Of a stretch of 64,000 bases of DNA, positions 46,601 through 57,085 are shown piece after piece. The stretch covers positions 4,283,477-4,347,476 of the forward strand of contig NC_049997.1 of the NCBI RefSeq assembly GCF_000003815.2. The letters run 5' to 3'. Within the stretch, counting starts at the first letter, position 1. Every line of letters starts with the position of its first letter. Below the pieces are notes generated by a model. That model did not search any database. It worked only from the letters and a program-made list of their open reading frames with translations, and was not told the DNA's origin. This stretch comes from Branchiostoma floridae. Its lineage: Eukaryota; Chordata; Leptocardii; Amphioxiformes; Branchiostomatidae. Both the position numbers and the translations under genes were made by a program.

Positions 46601-49600
46601 ATGCAAGGCAGGCTACGGAAGTCAAGGTGGACGTGGCACTAAGGCAGGTCCTACGATTGGTATGTATGCCGTTGTAGAAATTCTTTAGTCACGTATGTAC
46701 ATAGATAATAGGATTTTCATCAAGCAGTGACTACATTTTAAAGTTAAACACGCGTACATCCAAATTCTGTGCGAACCTGAACTGCAAGGATGGCTGGGAG
46801 CTGCCCAAGTCCTACTTACCCACCCCTTCTCCGCAAGGAGGGAAAGAAGATCTACGCAAGTCTCGACCTAGTTCTCGCAACTCTCGCGAGAACTGGGTCA
46901 TTCCGTGATCAAGATGGACTGATAGCCTTCGAACATTTGGAGGTACGTGTGTTTACCTTTAAAAAGTAGTCACTGCTTGATTAAAAATTCTATTTACTTG
47001 TATGTATGCGTCTACTCTCCACCGTTATGTGTGGTTCTGAAAAGGGGTGTGTCAACGTATAGAAATCCGATAAAAGGTCTTGTTCAGATCCATGATATCA
47101 GGTCCAGGTTCGGATCTGAAACTGGACCTGATTATCTGTTAAAACTTTTGAGAAAAACTTTTGAGAGATTCTCAAAACAATGGTCAATTTGGCTACTAAG
47201 GAATCTGTTAGGTGGAGTATCCAACTCCCACTGGCGTTCAATGTGAATATTATTAAGAAGCAGTCAGCTTTGCCTTAAGGAACATATTAAACCTGAGCCG
47301 ATATTCAAATTCAATATGGCTGAAATAAATGCATAGCAGTTTCAGCTGTAAAAATACAATGTTGCTGTTATCATCAATAGGTATCTGCCAGAGGCAATAC
47401 ATGCGTCAACGCAATATTATTCCGCTAGAGGCGTTGCTGCATCGTAATCTGTCAATAAACGTTATGACCGATAAAGATATATGACCGCTGCAGGTATTAC
47501 TTCAAAATTATCTTAAACGAAGCTTTATAACAGGTACCTTATCATTAACCTCACCATACATGTACAAACGTTGGCTATTTGTCAAACTTCAAAAGATAAT
47601 TGTGAAAAAGTCATATCTTGTGTCATTACAGTCGGAGCGGGACCAAATACTAACAACAGTGCTTTGGGTTAGACTGGTAAGTTGGTAGTTACTTCTTTTT
47701 TAATGTCATTAAACACAGCACGACTCTACCCTCCCAACACTATCACAGGCTGCCCCATGATTCAACATATCTTGTTGCATCGTGAATAGCATGTCAAAGT
47801 TGAGGGCTCATGGGACATAAAAGACGCAATTTTGAACATGGTATTAAGAACATACCATGCTGGTCTTTCATTCAGACATACAAAGTAGGGGAATAGTACA
47901 TTTTCTTCTTCATCCCAGCTGTGGACAGACGAGTTTCTGAGGTGGTACCCAGAAGAACATGGCGGCCAAAGTGTCATCAGGATCCCGTGTAAAGACATCT
48001 GGCTTCCCGATATCTACTTATACAACAAGTAAGTAAAATTCTATGGGCATTTGGACTCATTACTTCTTGTGTGAAGGGGATATAAGGTCAATTTGGAATT
48101 CCGACCCGAATGGCCCCGAATGTGGCACGAATTTTGCAAATACTTCATTCCGGCTGGTTCTGCTTAGTTGCTGCTAATTTGGTTTCAGTGTACATTACCT
48201 ATTCTTCTAATGGAATCCGGTCAGATACCAGGCTTACAAGAGCTGAAATCTCAGCCCAGTTTAACAGATCTTCCCCAAGGTATACTGTACTCCGGGCCAT
48301 GGCTAAGGCTCTGCGAAGGAGAAGTATGTGTACTAGGAACTGCTATATAGCTTATACTCATGTCATTTCTATGAACACAGCGCTGATGAGATTAGTACCG
48401 GGAAGCTTGGTCACCTGACAGACGTGATTGTCCAATCAAACGGGCTGGTGGAGTGGCCTCAGCCCCTGACGGCCAAGACGTCGTGTGACATCAACACCAG
48501 ATTCTTCCCCTTCGATCATCAGCAGTGCGAGCTCCTGCTGGGTTCCTGGAGTTACGACGGCACACAAATCAACTTCACTCATCTGTAAGTTTAAAAACAA
48601 CCATAATGACTATTTGTGTGCAGAGAAGCTATCCGTTTCAAGGCCGTTATTTTCAGGCTCATGAATATACTTCTTAACATTCACCGACAAAAAGAAAACA
48701 ATTCTCCTTCTAACTTCACAAAACCCACACATGATAGAAAAGGTGGGATCTTTCGTCTTCCACTGTCTTCGAAAAAGGAGTCGAACCCAATATTGTGCAA
48801 TAACCCAGGACCTAGAGTTAGCTTTTACTAGTTTTAGACTAGAGTAGACACCTTTGATATTGTTTTTTGCTTTGTCTGAATCTCTCATGATACCTGCAAT
48901 TAGCCCACGGGCAAGAATTTGCAATAAACATTATACTATAAGATTTTTAAAGTTCCAGCTATTTCTTGACTGTCTTCACACTTTCTGTTTGAAGGCATAC
49001 GGATATGCTAAATAATGATATGTTATGTGACTTGAACGGGTTAAAAAAGAAACCTTGCGCAGTGCGATTACCCTTAAGATTTTGATGGCTACTTGTTACA
49101 CGGTCGTAACATTCTATGCAAATTTTACGCGTTTGTAATTAGTTAAAGATTTTTAGCTACGCATGCGCAACGAGGTGTATTTTTGCTGGTATATCAAAGT
49201 CAAAAGCCAAATTAGAACAAAACACGTTTCGAAATATATTAAGCATTCTCTAAAGATGAACGGTAAAAGGGGTTTCACCTTATGATCCAAAATGCATATC
49301 GTTGTGCATACGCAGGTAAAATCGTGAACAGGCTTATAAGAGATGTTGACTTTCTTCTCTACAGGGTGCCTTACGGCGACACCTCTGACATCATAGAAAA
49401 CGGGGAGTGGGAGTTGCTGAGTATGTCTGTGTACAGAGAACTGAACTACTATTCCTGCTGTAGTAACCCCTATCCTAACGTTCGCTATGTCATGCGACTT
49501 CGCCGCAAAGCCGACTACTATATCTTCACATACGTGCTTCCCTGCCTGTCATGCCTGGTCATTGTGCTGGGAGGATTCTTCCTGCCTACGAACGCCGCCG

Positions 49601-49848
49601 TGCGGATTCAGTTGGAAGTGACTTCACTGCTCGCACTCACAGTGTACCTGCTGATGATACAAGAGAACATGCCACCTTCTTCTGGGGATGTGTCGATTCT
49701 AGGCAAGTATACTATGTGATACCTTTGATTTGTTCGTGTGTTTGTGGTGGTTTTTTTTAGTGTGTGTGTGTGTGTGCGTGCGTATGTGTATGTGTGTGTG
49801 TATTTATGTATGTGTATGTGTGTGTGTGTGTGTGTGTATTTATGTATA

Positions 49849-49888
<40 letters not shown>

Positions 49889-50856
49889 GTTTGTAGTGGC
49901 TAGCTGGTTGGCTTATGGGTCGATTAGTTGATTGCTTGCTTGATTTTTGTTCGCTTGTAAGGTTTTTTTTGGTTGGTTGATTGATTTGTTGGTTGGCAGA
50001 TTGTTGATTTGTTAATTACTTGGTTTGTATGTTGTTTTGTTGGTGCTTTTTTTCAGAGGATGTTTTGTATTAAATCATATGCAGATCTCTAATCTGCAAA
50101 TATAGACATGTAATGTGAACATAGCGTCACAGATATAGCAAGATTTTGCCTGCTCCGTTTAAGTTATCTAATTTTTGCGATAAGCCTACCTCTGGAATAA
50201 AGAAATGATGGTCTTACCTATTCTTATCTTCTTTAGGAGAGTTTTACACAGGGTCCATAATCATAGTGGGGATGGCAACTCTCGCGACAGTCTGCGTGAT
50301 CAGAATCCACGAGAGTGACGAGGAAGTTCCAAATTGGCTGAAAAGACTCCTGGAGTCCCCCTTGCTGACCAGTGTGGTAGTGCAGGGGCAAAAGGAACAG
50401 GCTACGCCTACAAAAGTGCCGCCTACGTGTGAGAACACCCTCAAGTCTGCGAGCGAAGACAGTGTGATGAACGCTCACACAAATGGTCACGTGATCTCTG
50501 GCGAAGGTCTCGCGTTGCGCTGCGAGAACGGCTCCGCGAAGGGAGACTGTCAAAATGGCGACTGCCAAACCCCGGACGACCCGGATCGAGATATCCCCGA
50601 CACTTGTAGCACTGCCACGCCCGAGCCCGACGACAACGCCGCGAACAAAGCACGACAGACCGACGACAAACTGGCGAATGTGTTGTCGTTGCTGGAGGCA
50701 CATCTAGAGGCCAAGAAGACCAATCGAGTCAGGAAAAAGCTGTGGCATAAGACTGCGATTTGGATGAACCGGATCCTGTGGCTGTGCCTCCTCGTGTCCA
50801 GTATCTCTTCATCCATCGCCATCTTTTATCCGGCCGTTAAACAGTACAACCGCTGA
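40620..50856 (+). CDS. Alpha-type nicotinic acetylcholine receptor subunit (7 exons)
   Basis: Joined exons 40620-40692, 46475-46659, 47632-47676, 47919-48028, 48381-48584, 49365-49702 and 50237-50856 give 1575 nt: 524 residues plus stop, with all phases compatible. It is a subunit of a pentameric ligand-gated channel of the plasma membrane. Features in order: signal peptide 1-19; loop D Trp98; WTDEFLRW 103-110; loop A WLPDIYLYN 129-137; Cys-loop C173-C187 with 13 residues between and FPFD; loop B Trp194; loop C YSCC at 235-238 with Tyr242; M1 about 256-278; M2 287-306; M3 321-343; a cytoplasmic loop of about 140 residues; M4 498-518. The adjacent Cys pair marks alpha-type subunits. Oddities are pore residues -1' Val, -4' Asn and 4' Glu, and a GC splice donor. 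Sequons are at N21 and N202. The 5.8-kb first intron is the least certain junction. Confidence 0.93.
42080..43030 (+). repeat. Degenerate local repeats in intron 1
   Basis: Short blocks of the form ATGGATGATT-TTCCTGGAATC-GGTTGAAAC recur near 42098, 42250, 42318, 42466, 42584 and 43000, with irregular spacing. This suggests a decayed tandem array. Confidence 0.4.
44109..44136 (+). repeat. Dispersed repeat fragment, TGTTGATTTGAA family
   Basis: ATTGACTTGATTATATGAAT followed by GGCATCC matches the start of the copy at 9784. Inside receptor intron 1. Confidence 0.4.
44657..44891. mobile_element. TIR MITE, CCCC...GACGGCG family, copy 2 (intron 1)
   Basis: The ends are CCCTTTCCACTTAACGGTGA and, inverted on the right, GCCGTCCTAGTGGGAAGGGG. 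The GCTCTCTCTGCGACCT inner block is shared with copy 1. The 114-residue minus-strand frame at 44594-44938 is its translation. Confidence 0.8.
45692..45910. mobile_element. TIR MITE, TAACGCTAGTTCACC family, copy 2 (intron 1)
   Basis: Diverged copy of 24512-24713. Ends TAACGTTAGGTAATCTTTAT and AAAGGTGAACCAGCGTTA. The interior TTAAAAACAGCACATTTAGG and TGTCCGTTGACTTCATATCC blocks are conserved. Confidence 0.85.
46475..46659 (+). CDS. Receptor exon 2: N-terminal helix and first strand
   Basis: Encodes residues 25-86. SELRHFLVGNYDSSVRSVRN matches the family pattern of an N-terminal helix followed by a YD..VRPV-like turn, then ALRQVLRL. A Glu/Asp plus SGSGSG stretch precedes the helix. The acceptor could be at 46474, 46489 or 46492. 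All three keep the frame. The donor is TTG|GTATGT. Confidence 0.85.
47632..47676 (+). CDS. Receptor exon 3: 45-bp loop D exon
   Basis: Encodes SERDQILTTVLWVRL (residues 87-101), including the loop D Trp98. It is exactly 45 bp, the size of the equivalent exon in vertebrate nicotinic receptor genes. Flanked by TTACAG and GTAAGT. Confidence 0.95.
47919..48028 (+). CDS. Receptor exon 4: 110-bp loop A exon
   Basis: Encodes residues 102-137 plus two bases of codon 138: LWTDEFLRWYPEEHGG, then IRIPCKDIWLPDIYLYN. It is exactly 110 bp, again the ancestral nicotinic exon size. Cys125 just before loop A is unusual; the family normally has a small polar residue here. The donor is AA|GTAAGT. Confidence 0.95.
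48381..48584 (+). CDS. Receptor exon 5: Cys-loop and loop B
   Basis: Encodes residues 139-205 and part of 206. C173 and C187 enclose DINTRFFPFDHQQ, which is 13 residues with the FPFD core. GSWSYDG carries the loop B Trp194. A sequon NFT lies at 202-204. Acceptor CACAG, donor GTAAGT. Confidence 0.95.
48655..48915 (-). repeat. Dispersed repeat, copy 2 of 2 (intron 5)
   Basis: Reverse complement of the unit at 7038-7275, lying between receptor exons 5 and 6. The 104-residue minus-strand frame covering it has no known domain. Confidence 0.7.
49365..49702 (+). CDS. Receptor exon 6: loop C, M1 and pore helix M2
   Basis: Encodes residues 207-318. Loop C is YSCCSNPYPNV, with both ligand-contacting Tyr and the vicinal Cys pair. 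M1 contains the family Pro (VLPCLSCL). M2 reads RIQLEVTSLLALTVYLLMIQ from 0' to 19', keeping the 9' Leu gate and Glu at 20'. The exon ends AG and is followed by GCAAGT, a GC donor; the next GT would break the frame. Confidence 0.95.
49759..49882. repeat. (GT)n microsatellite in intron 6
   Basis: About 125 bp of GT/GTGTAT repeats, starting some 55 bp after the GC donor. Confidence 0.95.
50237..50856 (+). CDS. Receptor exon 7: M3, cytoplasmic loop, M4
   Basis: Encodes residues 319-524. M3 is FYTGSIIIVGMATLATVCVI. The cytoplasmic loop has an acidic Cys-containing stretch (NGDCQTPDDPDRD), then an amphipathic helix (KLANVLSLLEAHLEAKK) and a basic segment before M4 (ILWLCLLVSSISSSIAIF). The C-terminus is short (PAVKQYNR). 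It is GC-rich compared with the introns. Confidence 0.95.
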
Positions 50857-50877
50857 TATCTATGGAAACGAGTCGAA

Positions 50878-50883
50878 AATAAA
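50878..50883 (+). promoter_or_regulatory. Candidate polyadenylation signal AATAAA
   Basis: It lies 22 bases after the receptor stop codon. If used, the 3' untranslated region would be very short. Other A/T-rich sites further down are possible. Confidence 0.35.
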
Positions 50884-50889
50884 CCCTTT

Positions 50890-53091
50890 CATGGAGCGAA
50901 TTGCGCATTCGAAGGTCAAAACTGAAAGCGCCTGAGACATATTCATGACACGCCTTTACATTATTATGCCAACGAAAGAAAAGAGCCAGATCTAGAGCAT
51001 GGTCGAGACATTGGGTCTTTACCTTAGACCTATGCATGAGCGGTTGTTTCTCTGAAATGGCTCATTTACTCTATATCATTGCCTTGTGCTAAATGTTATC
51101 TTTGCAAAATGTACAGTTATGGGATCTATGTAAAGATATTTTAGCATGCATATTACATGTCATTAGACGTCTGGACGTAGTGACATTTGTATTTCTATTA
51201 CCTAGAACTATTTGCACATTCGACAGCAGAATGTTTGCCTACTCTTGAAACTGTTTTCAGCCAAGTGAAAAACTAATCAGCCCTGTTTAGTTTTGTAATA
51301 GCACAAGACTAATTGTTGAATTTTCAGGGTTTTTTTTACATATCAAAAAATGGATATGGTCTGACAGGGGATGAAGATTCTAATCTATACTGTCGTGCAA
51401 TAATCTTGGATGATGCAATTAACCTTCGGCAAGGGAAGAAAATAGGCAAATCGGAAGAACTGACCATACTTAATAATATATCATGTTGTCATGAAATATG
51501 TACCAATGGAATACATTATATACAGGAATTCATGGTATTGAGGTGATGAAAACGTACTATTTAGAGGTAAATTTTGAGATATGTACCTTGCTTGTCACTG
51601 TTGGGAAAAAACGAAGTTACCGAAAAAATACTAGTAATTTCACTGACAGGAGATGTAAAGAATGTCAATTCATCTCCTACAATTAAGCAAAATGTTCATT
51701 AAATCATTGCTAGCTCCTGTCAATGTGGCGCTCACAAGTATCACGAGACAAAAGGGTTGCTAAAAGGAAACTTGAAATGCAAAATGTACCCACTGTACCA
51801 TACATTAGATAATATTGCACACCTGTTTGCACACCATGTATTGTATGACTTGTATGTACGTGGGGTTTTCTGCGCATGTACCCTCGCGATGCATCGTGAT
51901 CTAGGTCAAAGGTTAAGGTCAATAAAATATAGCGTATTTAGACATTTTGCAACGCGTTTACGGGAAAGAATCGTTTTCAGTGATTTATGTTCTGTAAGAC
52001 AGCAAAACATTGTCAAAATGTCAGGACAGGTGGGTATCCTAGATAACCTTGAACTTTGACCTGAACAACAATGCAGCACGATTTTACATGCTTCCTCTGA
52101 ACTGTGATATGGCTTATCACTATAGTACAGTGACCTTGGTCATCACGAACGCTTTGCCTTCGTAGATTTAGTCTGAATGAGGACGTTCTAACCACAGGAT
52201 TTAAATAAGGACATTCTTATCACAAGAAAGAGCAACAATTATGAAGGACAACAAGTCTCTGAGTATGTATATACACGTCACATAATATTGTGCTGTGTTC
52301 TAACGAATCCGAATGGTTGAAAGATAAGTACAAATCTACGTGATGTATGTAAGACTTATAGCATTACGCAAGTGCTTCTCATAATAAGGTTCGGTGTTTC
52401 AATATCAATGCATACTTAACGCCAGTGAAAGTGCTATAATTGAATTTACTTGGCATGTAATGATGTCATGGCATGTGTATGCTAAGGTACCCAATGAATG
52501 AAGGTAAAAATAAGATAAGAAAGGTAAATCTAACTTTTCTAACTAATTTCAATCAACTATTTCAGCAGGCCTGATCAGTCGTTCTCTTTACCTTCCGCAA
52601 ACGCAAATGGCCGAGGTACGTAATTCTATATTGTTTACTCAAACTATGCTAAAAAGGGAGAATGCATTAATTGATGTACATTATGCAATTTTTTTCTAAA
52701 TTTCCATTTGAAAATCGATAATTTTGAATTGAGGCTATAATTTATGTACTTTAGCCAGAAGACGAATGCTTGAGCACTTGATTTGTTTTGAACCACATAA
52801 AGAAATCTGATCCATCTCCAGCCTCGATTTCATGAAATCTCACGCACGTTTACGCCGGTAAAATCCGCTCTCGCGAGAGCATGTTTTGAAATGGCACTTG
52901 TATCTAGAAATGGTAAAAAGTGAGTTCTTACTTATCCGTACAATTTTGTATTTTGAAAGTCGTCAGTTAAGGCTTTGATATGAAAACGTATAATGATGGT
53001 ATATGTTATAAACAAGATAGGTAAGATAAAACTATATACAACATTCACTGATGTCGAATTTCTAAAATGTTTTCAAATTATTTAACCCTAT
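50890..53091. other. Non-coding stretch, nothing recognised
   Basis: Probable 3' flank of the receptor gene. Short frames at 51313-51546 and 51757-52059 have no domain. A palindrome TCTCGCGAGA lies at about 52868-52877. Confidence 0.45.
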
Positions 53092-53095
53092 TCAG

Positions 53096-53476
53096 ACAGG
53101 CTTGTGAGGCCTGCGCCAAATTCTATGCCGCCGTATAATGTATGAACGGCTCACGCTAGAGCCAAAAGTTAAGTGACTTTTCGTAAACTTTGATTAGCGA
53201 CAATTTCACAAAGTTTCGAAAATTTTCCATTTTTTGCTTTGCCATGGCAACTATTGTTCACTGGCATTTTTTTTAATGAAAATCGATAATTTCCTTTCTA
53301 ACAATATATCTTCTTACGTTTATTTGCTTGATTACAGCTATAGTTTTTAAATACATAAAATATAATTTATGTCATAATATCGTAAAATATCTTAAAATGT
53401 TTGAATATTGTCTACATCATTCTCTGAAAAGTCTTACTGGTCCCTGGTTGATCGGAATCGATCGGTCTGAATAGGG
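53096..53476. mobile_element. piggyBac-like MITE with TTAA duplications
   Basis: The 12-bp ends CCCTATTCAGAC and GTCTGAATAGGG are perfect inverted repeats. Each is flanked directly by TTAA (53092-53095 and 53477-53480). TTAA target duplication with CCC/GGG ends is the hallmark of piggyBac elements. The length is 381 bp with no transposase frame. The subterminal GGCTTGTGAGGCCTGCGCC matches the inverted right end of the repeat at 33740-34662. Confidence 0.85.
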
Positions 53477-53480
53477 TTAA

Positions 53481-53849
53481 ATCATATTTGTATATGTCAC
53501 CGAATACCACAATGAGTCATCGATCTTGTGGTAGGTATAACAAAGGTGTTATTGGCAATTAAAAAATATGCTATATACAAATCAACACATGTTACACTTA
53601 AAGGACACTGCATGTAAGTGAGTGTGGTGGTTGCAATCTTGCACGATCTTGCAGTTGTTCGAATGAACACAAATTGAGTACCTGTGTATATTTTGAAGTT
53701 AAACTGTGAATATTAAATATCTATTTACCGATGAAATGCCGTCATGTGTTGTTATTATTACCTGCATGAAAATGCTGGTATAGTTTTAATTTTTCCTGTG
53801 TCTGTGTTTTTTGGTGTGTTTCCGGTGATATATTATGCTAATTCAATGA
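53481..53849. other. Non-coding stretch, nothing recognised
   Basis: AT-rich spacer between two related repeats. Confidence 0.4.
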
Positions 53850-54190
53850 CCCCATTATTAGCCAAAATTTATGATGGCGGACCATTGTACAAGACAAAGA
53901 ACTACCTTAAGATTCGTAACTAACTGTTATTTTTTTTTATTTCAAAAACGTTCAAATGAACCTTTTAAAGTCTCTCTACAATGTACTTTGCGATTGTTTA
54001 CTGAAAAAATGTATTTTTTTTAATTCGATCCAAGATGACGCAACCAACTGGTACATTATGACGTCATTTCATGACGTCCTTTTGACGTCAGTACTGCTGT
54101 TCCTGACAGGTCGTAGCAGTCAGTATTTTTCTGTTATCTACACATGCTGTTCCAGGTTGACCATAAAAGCCAGGTCTCGATAAGGTTGAA
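53850..54190 (-). repeat. Fragment related to the 33740-34662 repeat
   Basis: Shares TATGCTAATT, ATGGCGGACCAT (reverse of the ATGGTCCGCCAT-like block), and a TGACGTCA cluster (54059-54095) with the interior of that repeat in inverse orientation. It ends near a degraded TCTCGATAAGGTT. Confidence 0.5.
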
Positions 54191-55689
54191 GTCAAAGTAA
54201 AAATGCTAAGATCATGCATAACAACGGTATCATATATAATTCATGGCAAATTTCAGGTATGATTAGCGACAGCAAGCAATCTATTCTAGCTTAATTATCT
54301 AACGTGTTACCGAGTACATGATATATTTGGATATAGTGTTTAAATTTTATTTTGTAAGTATGGTGTAGGTATGGATCCGCATGGACTTGTTACACCTGTA
54401 GCATGCTAAAATTAGGAAAGTCGTGTGAAGTGAATTTCACAAGGACACAATGTCTGACCAGTGGTGCTGAACTAGCCACTCAACCATACAGCACTGCTAG
54501 TGTCATTTGTTGTCTTTATATTATATTTCTATATATTGGATTTTATCCAATTGTAGCCTGACTAAAATCGCGCCCCTGGCGGCCGACCCTACGATTGCCG
54601 CCACTCTAGGAGGGGAGGGGGTCATTAAGCCCAGCCGGCGAGAGCTTGTGTAAATACAGGCTAATCCAATTGTAAAGACACATTTAATAGAAAACCATTT
54701 TTTTGCCTCTCAACAGTCGCCCTTCAAGTAGTATAAAGGCCTTATGCAATTATTTAACAGGTTCAAATAGTTCCATTATGGAAGGAAGTGGTTTTTAAAA
54801 ATTTCGTCATTGATTATGCAAATTGGATTCTGACTTGCATAAGAACCATCAAAATATATCAAGAATCGCATAAGCTATCTGTACACACTGCTTTTCACGG
54901 AGGCCCTGGGTAAAACTACAAATAATACATACATAAAATACAATATTTACAACATATCGTCAAAAAACAAATCAAGTTCTTACTCATGTCAATAGCGTAT
55001 CCATGACAAGCCGTTAAGGGGATGGAGGAGGGCATCTAGTAGGTCCTGGAGTACATTCCAGCTTCCTGCACCTCTATATTCCAACCAGACCACCAGATAT
55101 TTGAAACAAGGCACTACTTCAATGTGAGTTCCAGATAGATAGTACGTAGCTAGTTGTTCGTTTCCATACAAAGTAATAATTACCCTTGTTATATACATTG
55201 CTCTACTCAAGATTTGTTAATGTTGAAAGAAGACAGTTGAATCTTTTTCTGTAATGCAATTAAGCGCCCGACCTAGCTTTTTTGATCGATGCTAAAATGA
55301 TATTGATGATTCCTAAAATTGTGTGATCACTCATCCAGGCATCTCAAACAGATATTTTCAATAACGTTCATTAGTGATAGCCTAATAATGTATCATGTTC
55401 TTATAGGATTATCTGAGAGAATGCAATAATATCAGCTAATATTAAATTGAGTTCATACGATGATGAGATCAGAAAGTTACATCTAACATATATGTGATAT
55501 GAGTGTAGTACTTTATAGTAGGGAAGTGTACAGTGTGTGTAAAGAAGAAACAAGGACGAGTAAGTTATTTCTTTTTTTCTTTAGTGTTCACGATCATTAG
55601 TTGATCATTATGGCACAGTCTTTAGTAAACGTGCTATCCTAGGGACATTCCTAGCCAAAGATAGGTACTTATTCTCACCTGCGTGAAGT
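54191..55689. other. Non-coding stretch, nothing recognised
   Basis: A short GC-rich patch lies at 54565-54640 with no gene signal. Confidence 0.4.
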
Positions 55690-55796
55690 TGGGGTGGGGG
55701 GGGGGGGATCATGCGCAGTGCCTTTCCCAGGGGCACATGACGGAACAGTTCGAACCCGGGACACATTGGGCCTGAGCCCAACGCACTGCCCTAGAG
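55690..55796 (-). mobile_element. SINE head on minus strand
   Basis: The minus strand reads CTAGGGCAGTGCGTTGGGCT (A-box region), then GGTTCGAACTG (B box, 55746-55756) and CCCCTGGGAAAGGCACTGCG, the family A body motif. A run of G (55694-55708) marks its truncated end. Confidence 0.75.
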
Positions 55797-55810
55797 TAAA
55801 TCTAACCTCC

Positions 55811-55935
55811 CGCACGTGCAAATACGTGCTGTCCACGTGCCAAGCTTTTGGGATCTGTAAATGGTAAGTACCGCCGTAGACGTGCAGGCAAACGTACGGA
55901 CAAATTGCACGTACGGTGGTTTGTACCCTGAGCTT
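55811..55935. mobile_element. MITE-like TIR element, GCTAAGGGCAC family, copy 3 (truncated)
   Basis: Contains CACGTGCAAATACGTGCTGT, GGATCTGTAAATGGTAAGTA and CGGACAAATTGCACGTACGG, as in 2983-3337. The left terminus is missing and abuts the SINE. Confidence 0.7.
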
Positions 55936-56740
55936 TATCTAATAAGGAACATATTCCCGGGTGTAAATGCTGGCATATGCACTCGCCATCTACGTCAATA
56001 AAGTAAAGCATGGCAACTTCTGTGAACATCTGAAGAGAGACCATGGCATACCCCTACCTCCAGCCGTATTTATGCAAATTCCTGTTTGTAGATATTTGTC
56101 AGAGTTACCTTGGTCTGGTAGTTTTATTGACGTCCAACTGGACACTGAGGTTTTAGTTTGTCTGTCAGACTCAGAAGCTGACTGCAAAACTGAACTTTGA
56201 ACTTTTCGTAACGATACATACGATTAGTTGTTATTCTAACTTGAGAAGAATTATAGTGCATGTAAAAAAACTTGTAATATGTAAGAATCTTACGTTGTGT
56301 GTGGAAAAGCTTAGAACCATTGGAAAGTTGTTTTAACATAAGACAGGCTTCGATCGTAATGTAATTCTGTCTTACAGGAGGTAGTCCGATGTAATAAGAC
56401 GTCTTTTCTTCCGCTTGGGTTGATTATAGTAATGTTTATCGACCGCGTAGCTGTAGCCTGGAGTAGATTAAAGAATAACAGGCCTTATCTGATGAAAAAG
56501 CAGTATATATGACGCATTGGTAGCTTCTCTTTTTGAGGATTGCTGAAGCTCTATGGAACAACCTAAAGGGTAAGTAAGACTTGTTTACACGTCTTTTACA
56601 CTAGGATCTGACGATATTGTAGTAAACATCTGTTGGAACTGTAATATTTCCTGTTGAGCAATCATGATTGTTACTGTCTGTAAAGGCTGAATGGCACAGA
56701 TACTAACAGCGTAAGACAGGGTTGCATAGTTTTATAATAA
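55936..56740. other. Non-coding stretch, nothing recognised
   Basis: Overlapping short frames on both strands, none supported. Confidence 0.4.
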
Positions 56741-57085
56741 TCTTTATTGACACGACAAAAGTACAGCGACTTTCGTTAGGTCTACATGTATAACAGCTAC
56801 TTACAGTACAACTAAACACACGTATATGGATATCTATAGGTATGAATAAATCAACATATAGGGTCTAGTTTGTCATTTACACTATTGGTTCTATGGTATA
56901 AACATTCGTGGATATATTTGCCTACTTGTACGCAGTGTGGATTATCACCTCCCAGAATGTAGTTGAGTTTATCTATCGAACAGAGAGTAGCAAATTCTTA
57001 AGAGCAAGCGGAAAGTAATGTGAACAGCTCTGTGCGTTTATCATTATATCGATAACATTCCATAGCAAAGTGACTTTTGTCTGTA
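56741..57085 (-). mobile_element. LINE 3' end, relative of 21035-21425
   Basis: Shares long near-identical blocks with the copy at 21035, for example CATGTATAACAGCTACTTAC and GTCATTTACACTATTGGTTC. The C-terminal coding part is present, but the zinc-finger start is cut off around 57085. Confidence 0.8.

Noticed and set aside
50233-50703. 156-residue minus-strand frame
   Set aside because: It is antisense to the last exon of the receptor, where GC-rich codons leave few stops on the other strand.
52868-52877. TCTCGCGAGA promoter motif
   Set aside because: Single occurrence without an adjacent exon. A ten-base palindrome can occur by chance.
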